Of a stretch of 64,000 nucleotides of DNA, positions 17,933 to 27,227 are shown piece by piece. A program made the translations under genes and the position numbers. Numbering within the stretch: position 1 is the stretch's first letter; every line of letters begins with the position of its first letter. The notes below the pieces were generated by a model. It was not told the DNA's origin and did no database searches. It worked only from the letters and a program-made list of their open reading frames with translations. This DNA is from JAGQVA01 sp033764335. Its GTDB lineage: Bacteria; Bacteroidota; Bacteroidia; J057. The DNA is taken from assembly GCA_033764335.1 (NCBI GenBank), contig JANRJC010000020.1, positions 62,001 through 126,000 on the forward strand. The letters are read 5' to 3'.

Positions 17933-19381
17933 ATGTCCACAAACAGTATAAAATTATATCGGACCCTTTCCACCTTAAACCCTAAAGAGTTGGATAAGTT
18001 TGGGCGTTTTGTCCACTCGCCTTATTTTCATACACATGCAGAGACGATTTCTTTTTTTGATCTGATCCGGGATGAATACCCTGATTTTTCTTCTCCAAAG
18101 ATTTCCCCTCAAAATTTGTTTTCCGCCATTTATCCGGGTGAAAATTTTGATGATAATAAAATCCGAACCCTGCGAAAATATTTACTGGAGCTTTTATATC
18201 GTTTTCTGGCGCAGGAGCGGCAAAATTCCGACGAAAATGTTTTTTACCGGGCTTTGCTTTTTGAGTTGCTGGAAAGGAAACTGGAAGACGACTTTCCTCG
18301 CGTCCATCAGCAAAGTATAGACACATTGGATGAAACACCTATCCGCGATGAGCAATATTATTACAACTGGTTTTTTTTAGAAAGATTACAGCTTCATTTT
18401 GACATACAGACTCGCAATCGGCTGGAAAACAAACCATACGACCAGATAATGCTTCCGCTCAACCATTCTTTTATCATCCAGAAACTTAATTACGCATGCT
18501 CAAAGGTCAATCAGGAAAAAGCCCGGGGAATCGTAACCACTCCCAGTCTTTTCCTCGGCACGGTTCTCAAACATTGCCAGGAAAATTTTGATTCAATACC
18601 CATTCTGGCAAAGGCTTATTTTCTGTGTCATCAGTTATTGGATGAAACCGAAACAGAAGAAACGCTTTCCACTTTACAAAATATACTTTATAAACATCAT
18701 TTAAGCATTGGCGATATCCATCTTCAAAATATTTTTGGGTATGCAATTAATTATTGTAATCGCCGATACCGCAAAGGTGACACTCAATTCCTCACTACCA
18801 TGTTTCAACTTTACCAAAAAATGCTGATGTTAAATCTGCTTTTTGAAAAGGGGAAACTTTCTACCCACCAGTACAAAAATTTAACTACGCTGGGATTACG
18901 AGTAGGAGAAATTGAATGGACCCGCAACTTTATCCTGCATTATAAAGACCGGTTGCCCTCCGAATACCGGGAAGGGGTATATCACTATAATCTTGCCCAT
19001 CTTTACTCTTATGAAGGCACTTACCGCGAAGCATTAAAACAGCTCCGGGAAGTCACTTTTATTGATCCTTACTACCGCATCAGTTACCAGATGTTGATGA
19101 TGAAAATTTATTATGAATGCATCGAGATCGAACCCCTTCTTTCGCTTGTTCAGTCTTTCCGGGCAAATATTCGGAGGAATAATGCCCTGCCGGAAAACCA
19201 GAAACAGGTTTACAACAATTTTGCACGGTTTCTCAAGGCTTTATTTATGATAAAAATCGGAAAAAAACCGCGCAAAAAAACCCTGCCGAATCAAATTGAT
19301 TCCTGCAAAGCCCTGATCGAAAAAGACTGGCTTCTCGACAAAGCGGGCCAGTTGTTATCGGGTACGCAAACAAGCCTATAA
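17933..19381 (+). CDS. Hypothetical helical protein, Saprospiria-type orphan family
   Basis: 482 residues, cytosolic, almost wholly alpha-helical by composition. The N-terminus (LYRTLSTLNPKELDKFGRFVHSPYF...) has a pattern, Leu-x3-Leu-x3-Glu-x-x-x-Phe-x-x-Phe-x-x-Ser-Pro-Tyr-Phe, that I associate with large lineage-specific families of uncharacterised proteins in this group. The second half contains TPR-like pairs (YHYNLAHLYSYEGTYREALKQ, about 350-370). No catalytic motif was seen. The C-terminus is basic. It is divergent from the subtilisin gene over a 192-base A+T-rich gap and ends 13 bases from the convergent DUF1611 gene. Confidence 0.6.
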   Translation: MSTNSIKLYRTLSTLNPKELDKFGRFVHSPYFHTHAETISFFDLIRDEYPDFSSPKISPQNLFSAIYPGENFDDNKIRTLRKYLLELLYRFLAQERQNSDENVFYRALLFELLERKLEDDFPRVHQQSIDTLDETPIRDEQYYYNWFFLERLQLHFDIQTRNRLENKPYDQIMLPLNHSFIIQKLNYACSKVNQEKARGIVTTPSLFLGTVLKHCQENFDSIPILAKAYFLCHQLLDETETEETLSTLQNILYKHHLSIGDIHLQNIFGYAINYCNRRYRKGDTQFLTTMFQLYQKMLMLNLLFEKGKLSTHQYKNLTTLGLRVGEIEWTRNFILHYKDRLPSEYREGVYHYNLAHLYSYEGTYREALKQLREVTFIDPYYRISYQMLMMKIYYECIEIEPLLSLVQSFRANIRRNNALPENQKQVYNNFARFLKALFMIKIGKKPRKKTLPNQIDSCKALIEKDWLLDKAGQLLSGTQTSL

Positions 19382-19394
19382 ATCGCCTTTAAAA

Positions 19395-20465
19395 TCAGAT
19401 CGCCTGAGGCTCTGACAATATAAAATGGTTTTCTGCCACCGGCTCAAAAAACCGGGCAATTGCGCGATCGTCCAGATCGGACAATTTGCACACGGGCAGA
19501 GAAACCGATTTTCGTACCTCTTCGATCATCAGCGGGCTTGCCGTCAACAGGCCGCTGATGGCAAAAGGACGAATGCCATAGGACTCTAAAATCGCCAGTC
19601 CGCCGATGACACCGAGGCTGTCGGCACAGGAAAAAAGCACATAATCAATACTTTGCCGGAAAAAATCCGACTGTAAAAGTGCTGCGGTCTCCTGCTGAAT
19701 CAGCCCGTCGGCGATTTCGACAATGATATAATCCGGATGGATAGTCGCCGCTTTTGCCCGGAGGTTTTGGTAGAGAGAAAGTAATTCTTCCAACCCTACC
19801 ATATAAGTCGAGGGATAACCGAAGTAAGAAAAATCCAAACTCAGATGTGCCCCTTTGTCAAGGACAAAATCGGCGTCTTTGGTATAAATCGTACCCGTAA
19901 TTTTGATAAAAGCGACGGTATGACCCGCTTTTTTCAGGCCGGAGGCCAAATAGGCGGCGGATGTCGTCTTACCACTGTCCATACTTGAACCAATGGATAA
20001 AATCGTGCGCATAGGGTGTGCCGAGGGGAAGGTTACCTGCGGTTGAGCCGCATTGCGGTGGTAGCGGGAATTGATCACATTGCCCTCCGCATCGGTACAA
20101 TAACCCACCATACGCAGGGAAGTGGGGCCTACCGCTTCAAAAAGCTGATGCGAGGAAGCCAATACTCCGATTGCTCCCCCCTGCCCAAGAATATGATAAA
20201 CCTCTGGAGGTGTAGCCGGAATATACCCTTCAAATTGGGCACTGGCATACCGGGGACCAAAAGCAGCCATGATATAATCACCGGGAAAAATATACCGAAG
20301 CGTCTTGTCCTCCGCCTGAATACGAGTATGTTTTCCCAGTTCCAGTACTTCAAATACTGCAACGTCACCGAGGATCGGCCGGTGGCTGAATATTTGTGTA
20401 TTGTCAATTGCTGTGGGAGATATACCTGCCGCTGCAATTGTTTTTTTGATTTCAATCCGGGTCAT
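19395..20465 (-). CDS. DUF1611-like P-loop NTPase (paralogue 2)
   Basis: 356 residues, clearly homologous along its whole length to the protein at 10181-11272: identical blocks include VFEVLELGKHTRIQA, YASAQFEGYIP, YHILGQGG, SMDSGKTTSAA and LSLDFSYFGYP. Walker A is SIGSSMDSGKTT with K166; the Walker B-like block is YIIVEIADGLIQQET. The C-terminal 20 residues diverge between the two copies. The strong conservation of both halves suggests both are functional with related but separate substrates. The SIMIBI fold includes dethiobiotin synthetases and cofactor chaperones, but nothing nearby tells the substrate. It is divergent from the amidohydrolase gene over 70 bases. Confidence 0.8.
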   Translation of the reverse strand: MTRIEIKKTIAAAGISPTAIDNTQIFSHRPILGDVAVFEVLELGKHTRIQAEDKTLRYIFPGDYIMAAFGPRYASAQFEGYIPATPPEVYHILGQGGAIGVLASSHQLFEAVGPTSLRMVGYCTDAEGNVINSRYHRNAAQPQVTFPSAHPMRTILSIGSSMDSGKTTSAAYLASGLKKAGHTVAFIKITGTIYTKDADFVLDKGAHLSLDFSYFGYPSTYMVGLEELLSLYQNLRAKAATIHPDYIIVEIADGLIQQETAALLQSDFFRQSIDYVLFSCADSLGVIGGLAILESYGIRPFAISGLLTASPLMIEEVRKSVSLPVCKLSDLDDRAIARFFEPVAENHFILSEPQAI

Positions 20466-20535
20466 AAAAATCTATGAAAAGTTGATTATAAGTTACAAAT
20501 AATAATCCCGATATTTCCGAAACACACCCAAGTTT

Positions 20536-21330
20536 ATGAAAAAACTATTACTGATTTTTCTGCCTTTTTTCTTGTCCTGCGGGGCGCAAAAACCTTCCAC
20601 AAATGCGCCTAAGCCGTTATTTTCCCGGATAGACTTCCATGCCCACTACAACTTTGAAAGAGATTCCCTACCGGCACTTTTTCAAAGTTGGAACATGCGT
20701 GCGGTACTGATTCAGGTAGCACTCGGTGATTCGCTCAGAGATCAAAAAAACTGGGAAGAAATGGTAAAACACTATCAGGACTTTCCGGATCAATTTTTTC
20801 TTTGTTCGGGTTTCGAGGGTACGGGCATTGACGAAACCAACTACGCTGCAAAGAAAATAGAAATGATTCAAAAACACATAACCGATGGTGCACGAATGGT
20901 AAAAGTCTGGAAAAATTTTGGAATGGTCACTCAGGATGTTTCCGGAAAATATATACAAATTGACGATCCCCGACTGCAACCCATCTGGGATTATTTGACG
21001 GAAAACGATATTCCGGTTATTGCTCATATCGGTGAACCTCTTCAGGCATGGCGCGAGTTGGAACATCGTATTCTTTATGGAACGGACCTTGGAACCGATG
21101 AACCGCAGCAAAACCTTAGTCCGGAAAACCGCCAAAATGAACTAAATTACCTGAAAAAAATACTCAGCGTTGACTGGGCCTATTTTTCCGGGAAAGATTC
21201 CATGATTTACGACAGTCCGATGATTTCATTCCCGGTAGCGACCGAAGGCCTAAATCTTCCGGATAGTGTATTACACAAATTTTATTACGAAAACGCCGCA
21301 AAAATCCTCAAAATCGAAAATGGCGATTGA
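20536..21330 (+). CDS. Amidohydrolase-like lipoprotein lacking its central region
   Basis: 264 residues starting with a lipoprotein signal, MKKLLLIFLPFFLSCGAQ (lipobox LSC). The N-terminal part has the metal-binding HxH of amidohydrolase family 2 (RIDFHAHYNF) and the conserved GARMVKVWKNFGM and VIAHIGEP blocks. The sequence then passes directly from HIGEPLQAW to ELEHRILYGTDLG, whereas relatives as I know them carry roughly 80-90 residues in between, with a further histidine (HLG) and the VDTAAR segment. The C-terminal VLHKFYYENAAKIL block is normal. The frame is open, so this may be an in-frame deletion that has removed metal or substrate ligands. Enzyme activity is therefore doubtful. The kinase gene follows 63 bases downstream on the same strand. 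Confidence 0.72.
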   Translation: MKKLLLIFLPFFLSCGAQKPSTNAPKPLFSRIDFHAHYNFERDSLPALFQSWNMRAVLIQVALGDSLRDQKNWEEMVKHYQDFPDQFFLCSGFEGTGIDETNYAAKKIEMIQKHITDGARMVKVWKNFGMVTQDVSGKYIQIDDPRLQPIWDYLTENDIPVIAHIGEPLQAWRELEHRILYGTDLGTDEPQQNLSPENRQNELNYLKKILSVDWAYFSGKDSMIYDSPMISFPVATEGLNLPDSVLHKFYYENAAKILKIENGD

Positions 21331-21393
21331 TGAGAAAAGTTGTACCTTTATTCATCTGTACTTTGTTTCATCTGTTAATCTTAGCTTCCCCTT

Positions 21394-24300
21394 ATGCTGG
21401 ATCGGCCTACACTGGAAAAACTACCGACAGAAACTCTGAATAAACTAGCCCAAAAGCTAAACCTTTCTGAGTTCGCCGGCGGTCCCCGCAACCATCTGAT
21501 TGAGGCGATTCTGGAGTCTGCCCCGGAAGATTTTGATATTAAGCCTTTCCTGCCTAAACCGGAAATAAAAAAACCACAGGCACAACCGGTAACCGAGGAA
21601 AGTTCGTCCTTTATTAATAATGACTCCTCGTCTTTTGTTCAAGTTCTCCCCGAAGAAGATCAATCCTCCGCCTTTGTCCGTTCGGAAGTATCTCCCCCAA
21701 TGGAGGAAGACTATGATTTTGTGCAGCCGGAGGAGACCGTTCACTCAACCTTTCTAAAACCGGAAAGTGTCGGCCCTTCTGAGTTTATTAAACCGGGAGA
21801 TGATACTTCAAGTTTTGTGTCCGGCGGAGAAGGTTCTCCCTCTCAGTTTATTCTGCCAGACAAACTGGGCGAAGGGGTCGAAAAGACCGCAACGGTTCAC
21901 AACCTCACCCCCGGTTCCCGGATTGTACTCAACAATCAACCCTATAATATCCTTCGGATTATCTCCGAATCTTCCCGCGAAGCGGTGATTTACGAGGTTC
22001 GCGACGCCCAAAATAACCCCTTTGTCCTGAAACTCTACAAAGCGCATAAACACGCAGGCGAAGAACCCAATACCGAAGCACTCACCCGAATTCAGGGGAT
22101 CAACAACCCCGACATTCTGAAGCTTTACGACTTTGGTACCGGAGACAAAAAATATCAGCAGCAATATTGTTTTGAAATTAGTGCGCTCGCACGAGGCGGG
22201 AACCTCCTCGATGTGCAAAATTTCAAACAAAAATATTCGGTGGACTTTCTGGAAAAAATTGCCATTCCGGAGATATTTAAAGGAATTCAGGCGCTGCACA
22301 GCCGGCGTATTTATCATTGCGACCTCAAACCACAAAATATTTTTTTCCTCAATGAGGAAAAAACGGATTTGGTCATCGGTGATTACGGTTCTTCCAAAAC
22401 ATTCGAAGAAGAATCCAACCGATCCGCTCAACAGTTTGACAGTGTGATTGCTACCAATGCCTATATGGCACCGGAACAGGCCAACCGCATTATCTCACCG
22501 AAGGTGGATTATTATGCCTTCGGCATGGTCTTGGTCCATTTATTTTACCCCGAATATTTTACCCGCAACGACAACCCCCGTGTTGTGGACAAAGAAAAAT
22601 CGGGCCGTATTCGCGAAAACCAGTACAACCAGGAGGAAATTCTTCCCTTTAACCCTCAATACCGCCGAATCAATCAACTCATTGGTGGACTGACACTCTA
22701 CAACCACCAGTCCCGCTGGGGTGAAAAAGAAGTGGAAAAGTGGATTCGCGGCGAACAGGTAGATGTCAATTATAAAGGCCAATCGCTCATTAAACCGATT
22801 AACATTGGCTATCCGACCATCCCGGCCATCCGCACGCCGAAAGAATTGATTCAGGCCATCGAAACTTACCCCAATCAATGGTACGATGACCTTATCACCC
22901 GAACCTCCGGATTTAATGCTCTGATAGATTGGTTTGCCAGCCGCTATGACCTCCAGGTTGCCCGTGTATTTGAACAGATGATTGAGTTCTACAAAAAACA
23001 GGGCAAAGTTTATGTAAAAGAAGCTATCTGCCGGTACTTCGAACCGGAACGCCCACTCCTGAGCGGCAATCAGACTTATACGCTTTATGACAATCCCAAT
23101 GCCTGGCAGGAAGTCGTCCGGTATATGTCCGACCTGGACAACCGCTGGAAAAAATCAACCGTAGCCGATCTCCGGTTTTCCATTTTTTCGCTGGAGTTTT
23201 GTATGCGGCAATATGAAACCTCCGCTAGTGAACAAGCCGTCGAAATTCGCAGGTACCTCGATTCTGTTGAGGGGTCTTTGGGAAGTGAAAAGAAAAAAAC
23301 ATTTACCGATTACCATACCGTTTTCCAGGATTTTATTCCTCTGGCCGAAAAAGAAACCGAGTCTGCCCTCCGCAAAGTAGTGCTTCTGATTTACCTCATC
23401 AACCTGAAAAGGCCTTTTAAAGATCGGGAAAACCGCCCCATAGAGACACTGGAGGAACTGGGTTACTTTTTTGCCCGAAACCCGGATATGTACAAAGACC
23501 TCCCGATCATTATCGAGCGGGACTTTTTCCTGCACATGAAACAGCGCAAAGAGCTGGTAGGGATTGCTTATGCAGACTTTCTGTTCGGGGTATTTCCGGA
23601 ACAGACCCAGACACAGATCAATCTGGCAAACCTTCGGGTCAATCAAAACCGTGAATATCACTCTCAATACACCTATCAAAAATCCCTAAGTCAGTTTTTT
23701 AAAAAACAAAATATCAACCGCGCACTCGACGAAGGCGGAAATAAACAAGCACTTACCCTTGTGCAGAGCACAAGGCTTTTGCAATTCCCTCCGGGCGTTT
23801 TTTCCGGGTTTTTGAAAACCGTTCAGGAAAAACATAAAATTCCGGATAAGGTGATTATTCCCCAAAACCGAGAGGCGATCAAACGCAAGTTTGTAGGTAC
23901 AGCCGCCTGGCAACTTTTGGGACATCACTTCAAAGAATTGCTGGCAGCCTTTTGCCTCCTAATACCCGTTTGGGGGATTTTGGGGCTTTTTATGCTAAAA
24001 GATGCCTACGGAATACCCCTGATCGGGCAGTATTTCCGGGAAACACGGCTGGCCGAGTATCTGGAAAATTCGGAGGTATATCCCGATTATACCGGCAGTT
24101 TTTACCTGATCTGGCTGGTTTTTGCGGCTATTTATCTCCTCGCACTGATTCCCCGAATCTGGGCAGGGAAAAATCTGGAACTTATCGGAAAAACCACGGC
24201 ATCCACCCCTGCCACACCTAAAGTTTTTGCGATTAATGGCGGATCGGGGTTTGTCTTCCTGGCCTTTATGATGGTTTTTCCCGTGTTTTTGATGATCGTC

Positions 24301-25782
24301 AACTGGATGTATGAATTGATCGGGCTTTCAGCGTGGTTTACGCTTACCTTTGTTTTATATACTCGTACTTCGGGTAAAGGTCGTTCCAAAGGCAAAACCA
24401 TTGCGGCTTTGTTATTGATGGCGGGTCTTGCCCGATTAGCGATGGAAATCTGGTCCTGGGAAAAATACAGTGAGCCTATGGGCATGCCCATTCCGTACCG
24501 CGGTCTGATTGACCTGGGTTTTTATTTGTTTTCGCTGGTAATATTTTTTATCCCGCCGGTATGGTATCAGATGTTTAAAGCTCACAGCCGGATTCATCTG
24601 GGTCTAAAAACCGGTTTGTTGTTTCTCGCCGGAATCTTATTTATAGGGGTTTCGGGTATGTCTAATCGCCCGTTTTCTTTTACCGACTTTTTTTCGGGTA
24701 GTACTCCCGCCGCAGAAGTGGAATTGCCCATAGCCAATGTATGGTTTGGTAAAATCACAGGTGTTACCGCGATGAACCTGCGGTCGGGGCCGGGAACAAA
24801 TTATGGAGTTGTACGAGTGGTAAAATCCGAAGAAATTTTCCGGGTAGAAAAGGGGGTAACCGGAGCCTGGTGGATGATTACTTTGTGTGATGGCAATTCA
24901 GGATATCTGTATTCGACCAAAATTCAACTGCTGGAAAATATTACCCTTTCGCAGTCTCAGGAGTTTTTAAACGGAGGAGGCCCCTGTGCGACGGGAAACA
25001 CTTCCGAAAATATCAATCCTGTCAGCAGCACGCCGCCCCTTCCGCAAACGAACTTCAGTGGAAACGTCGGTAAATTGGAAGCTCGCTTTTTGCTTAATAC
25101 CGATGCGGAAAATCGGCTCAATGGGGCCTATTTTTACCCTTCCCGCAACGATGGGCAGGTTTACAACTTATTGGGTACGGTTTTGCCCAATAATCAGCTT
25201 GAAGTATTTGAATACACCGGAAATGTCCAATCCGCTACCTGTATGCTGACTTATAGCGAAACCGCAGGTTGTTACATTGGAAGTATGAACAACAACGATG
25301 GGAGAATCCTTGACCTCCGGATTTGCGGACAAAAATTTAACCATCCGGCGGATATTCAGCCGGTATTTACTCCTGCGGATGCTTTTGCCGCTCGAATCAA
25401 AGGCAATAATGTCAATATTCGGGACAATCCTTCGGCACAAAACAGCACAGTAATTACCCGACTTGACAACGGGGATCGCATATTAGTCATCGGCAGTGAA
25501 ACTGAATCGGGAGGAAGTACCCTCATTACCAATAAAAAAACTCCTTTCGAACTCACGAATGGTTCACAGGAAACTCTCGAAAAAGGGCAATTGCTTTTTA
25601 TTCAAAGCCACGAGGTTTACTCTGGGAAGTTTTTTGTCGCTGCCAATCTCAGCGGAAACACATTGACACAGGGTTATGTCAGCATTCTGGATGTAAGTCT
25701 GACCGATGGAAAAATTTGGTACAAAATCCGTTTTGGAGCCAATCAGGAAGGTTGGGTTTTTGAGGATTTTATCCGGAAGTAA
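21394..25782 (+). CDS. Giant membrane Ser/Thr protein kinase with SH3-like domains
   Basis: 1462 residues. Residues 1-42 look like a SAP/Rho-N-type helical module (LDRPTLEKLPTETLNKLAQK). Residues 68-155 hold seven short repeats of Ser/Thr-x-Phe-Ile/Val type in an acidic, probably disordered linker. The kinase domain (about 180-420) has the lysine K213 (VLKLYK), HCDLKPQN with D310, DYG with D330 in place of DFG, APE at 359-361 and D372. The glycine loop (ISESSREAVIY) is poor in glycine. A long helical region follows, then six or seven membrane helices at about 840-1090, then two bacterial SH3 domains (MNLRSGPGTNYGVV near 1125 and VNIRDNPSAQNSTVI near 1340) and a third short SH3-like end (GWVFEDFIRK). 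The topology suggests a cytosolic kinase with extracytoplasmic sensing domains. It converges with, and overlaps by 14 bases, the operon that encodes its probable phosphatase. Confidence 0.88.
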   Translation: MLDRPTLEKLPTETLNKLAQKLNLSEFAGGPRNHLIEAILESAPEDFDIKPFLPKPEIKKPQAQPVTEESSSFINNDSSSFVQVLPEEDQSSAFVRSEVSPPMEEDYDFVQPEETVHSTFLKPESVGPSEFIKPGDDTSSFVSGGEGSPSQFILPDKLGEGVEKTATVHNLTPGSRIVLNNQPYNILRIISESSREAVIYEVRDAQNNPFVLKLYKAHKHAGEEPNTEALTRIQGINNPDILKLYDFGTGDKKYQQQYCFEISALARGGNLLDVQNFKQKYSVDFLEKIAIPEIFKGIQALHSRRIYHCDLKPQNIFFLNEEKTDLVIGDYGSSKTFEEESNRSAQQFDSVIATNAYMAPEQANRIISPKVDYYAFGMVLVHLFYPEYFTRNDNPRVVDKEKSGRIRENQYNQEEILPFNPQYRRINQLIGGLTLYNHQSRWGEKEVEKWIRGEQVDVNYKGQSLIKPINIGYPTIPAIRTPKELIQAIETYPNQWYDDLITRTSGFNALIDWFASRYDLQVARVFEQMIEFYKKQGKVYVKEAICRYFEPERPLLSGNQTYTLYDNPNAWQEVVRYMSDLDNRWKKSTVADLRFSIFSLEFCMRQYETSASEQAVEIRRYLDSVEGSLGSEKKKTFTDYHTVFQDFIPLAEKETESALRKVVLLIYLINLKRPFKDRENRPIETLEELGYFFARNPDMYKDLPIIIERDFFLHMKQRKELVGIAYADFLFGVFPEQTQTQINLANLRVNQNREYHSQYTYQKSLSQFFKKQNINRALDEGGNKQALTLVQSTRLLQFPPGVFSGFLKTVQEKHKIPDKVIIPQNREAIKRKFVGTAAWQLLGHHFKELLAAFCLLIPVWGILGLFMLKDAYGIPLIGQYFRETRLAEYLENSEVYPDYTGSFYLIWLVFAAIYLLALIPRIWAGKNLELIGKTTASTPATPKVFAINGGSGFVFLAFMMVFPVFLMIVNWMYELIGLSAWFTLTFVLYTRTSGKGRSKGKTIAALLLMAGLARLAMEIWSWEKYSEPMGMPIPYRGLIDLGFYLFSLVIFFIPPVWYQMFKAHSRIHLGLKTGLLFLAGILFIGVSGMSNRPFSFTDFFSGSTPAAEVELPIANVWFGKITGVTAMNLRSGPGTNYGVVRVVKSEEIFRVEKGVTGAWWMITLCDGNSGYLYSTKIQLLENITLSQSQEFLNGGGPCATGNTSENINPVSSTPPLPQTNFSGNVGKLEARFLLNTDAENRLNGAYFYPSRNDGQVYNLLGTVLPNNQLEVFEYTGNVQSATCMLTYSETAGCYIGSMNNNDGRILDLRICGQKFNHPADIQPVFTPADAFAARIKGNNVNIRDNPSAQNSTVITRLDNGDRILVIGSETESGGSTLITNKKTPFELTNGSQETLEKGQLLFIQSHEVYSGKFFVAANLSGNTLTQGYVSILDVSLTDGKIWYKIRFGANQEGWVFEDFIRK

Positions 25783-27226
25783 TCCGGTTTAAGGTTTTGA
25801 TCAGTCCGCTGTTATAATTTCCCAAAACCTGCCCGGAAGAAGGTCTTACCACGTTTTTCAGAAAACCTTTCTGCCCTACGGAAAACATATCGGCGACAAA
25901 AGTATCTCCGGTCACAACGCTTGAGTTTTCGTGGTAAACAATTCGGAAACGGCCACTTCCCTGATGTTCTGCAACGACCATACGTCCGGGTTCCCAGGTA
26001 AATTCCACGCGGTCACCCGTTTTCAGGTCAACGGCTCTTATATTTTGAAGGCTAATCGTTTTCGGGGCGGAAGGCGTTTTCGGCGTTTCGGTAATGGATG
26101 CCGAAGAGTCGGGCAAATCCTCGGCGGAGTTCACGAGCAACCCCTTTAACACATCAAAAAGCTGGTCATCGCCGTGAACAATCAGTTTTTCCTTCCCAAA
26201 CCGGTAAAATCCTTCCAGCACCTGAGAGTTTTTCAAACTATCGCCAAAGATGACGATGCCCGTCAAATCTGCCATCGGAAGGTGAGGTGTGATCGTATGC
26301 TCGGCATAACGAGCTACCTGCTGGCTTCGAATCATCGTCAGTCCTTCAATTTCTTTCTGAATAACGGATACGGTCAGTTCGGAATTGGGTGCAGGTGAAA
26401 GGGTAAGTTTGACGTAAATAAACGGTCTCCGGCTTTTGAGCAATTGATCGTTCCATTCGATTGCCTGCCGAAATTTGAACTTATATTCGGCCTCCCGGTC
26501 TGCTTGGTTGTACAGGACATGCAGGCTCTCATCGGCTTTATCCACCACAAACCGGGAAATTACCCCGACACGGGGATCGGTTCCAAAACCCGGGTAGGTC
26601 TGATGAACCAATGTCTGGGTGGCGTGATTTTGCTGAACCTGAATCAGGCATACATTCAAATCTTCATTTAAACCCTCGACGACAGCATAAACCCCGGGTA
26701 TTTTCAATTCCCGACGATTGAGTTTATGCAAAAGAATCAGATTAGAAAAAGAAGGCGTCAGTGCTATGGAGTCCCGTTCAAATTCTTTCTGCTCCAGATA
26801 AGCCAAAATAGCAGTCTGTGCCGCAGCGGGAATATTGGGGGAAAATGCAGTTTTTAGCGGAATGGCATCGGAAATGTTTAGCTCCTGTTCGGCATTTGAT
26901 ATCCCGGAAAAAACTTTAAAGTAGGATTCCCGAATGTCCTCTACGATGGAATCCAGCAATTCGACATAAGCACGGCTATAACCCGAAAAATCGAAATTAC
27001 CGCCTTCGGCTACCTTTGTATAAAAATTTCCAATAGCTTTCACATCTCCTCTGTCCGCATCAGCCTGATAAGCCTGTCCGTAATTTACCCTTCCGCCATC
27101 GAGGTAAAAAAAGAGGGAAAACCGGTCTTTGCCATTTTTCTCCAGGCGGGTAAATTTTCCGTCAAAGGGTTCCACCGCACCGATCACGCAAGTATCGTCA
27201 AAGTATAAAACCAGGGTTTTGTTCAT
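25769..27226 (-). CDS. Divergent Hsp70/actin-fold-like protein of the kinase cluster
   Basis: Starting at the ATG at 27226 (MNKTLVLYFDDTCVIGAV) it has 485 residues; a longer frame would run into the phosphatase gene, whose stop is one base away. It lacks signal peptide and membrane helices. I suspect a degenerate actin/Hsp70 fold. LVLYFDDTCVIGAVE at the N-terminus fits phosphate-1, an ALTPSFSNLILLHKL segment and a VYAVVEGLNEDLNVCLIQVQ segment fit the middle lobes, and TGIVIFGDSLKNSQVLEGF followed by FDVLKGLLV fits the adenosine-motif region of DnaK. The usual Gly-rich signatures are missing, so it may not hydrolyse ATP. A small beta-rich domain (TGDRVEFTWEPGRMVVAEH) ends the protein. The role is unknown; its place in the operon argues for a partner of the larger ATPase. 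Confidence 0.55.
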   Translation of the reverse strand: MNKTLVLYFDDTCVIGAVEPFDGKFTRLEKNGKDRFSLFFYLDGGRVNYGQAYQADADRGDVKAIGNFYTKVAEGGNFDFSGYSRAYVELLDSIVEDIRESYFKVFSGISNAEQELNISDAIPLKTAFSPNIPAAAQTAILAYLEQKEFERDSIALTPSFSNLILLHKLNRRELKIPGVYAVVEGLNEDLNVCLIQVQQNHATQTLVHQTYPGFGTDPRVGVISRFVVDKADESLHVLYNQADREAEYKFKFRQAIEWNDQLLKSRRPFIYVKLTLSPAPNSELTVSVIQKEIEGLTMIRSQQVARYAEHTITPHLPMADLTGIVIFGDSLKNSQVLEGFYRFGKEKLIVHGDDQLFDVLKGLLVNSAEDLPDSSASITETPKTPSAPKTISLQNIRAVDLKTGDRVEFTWEPGRMVVAEHQGSGRFRIVYHENSSVVTGDTFVADMFSVGQKGFLKNVVRPSSGQVLGNYNSGLIKTLNRITSG

Positions 27227-27227
27227 G

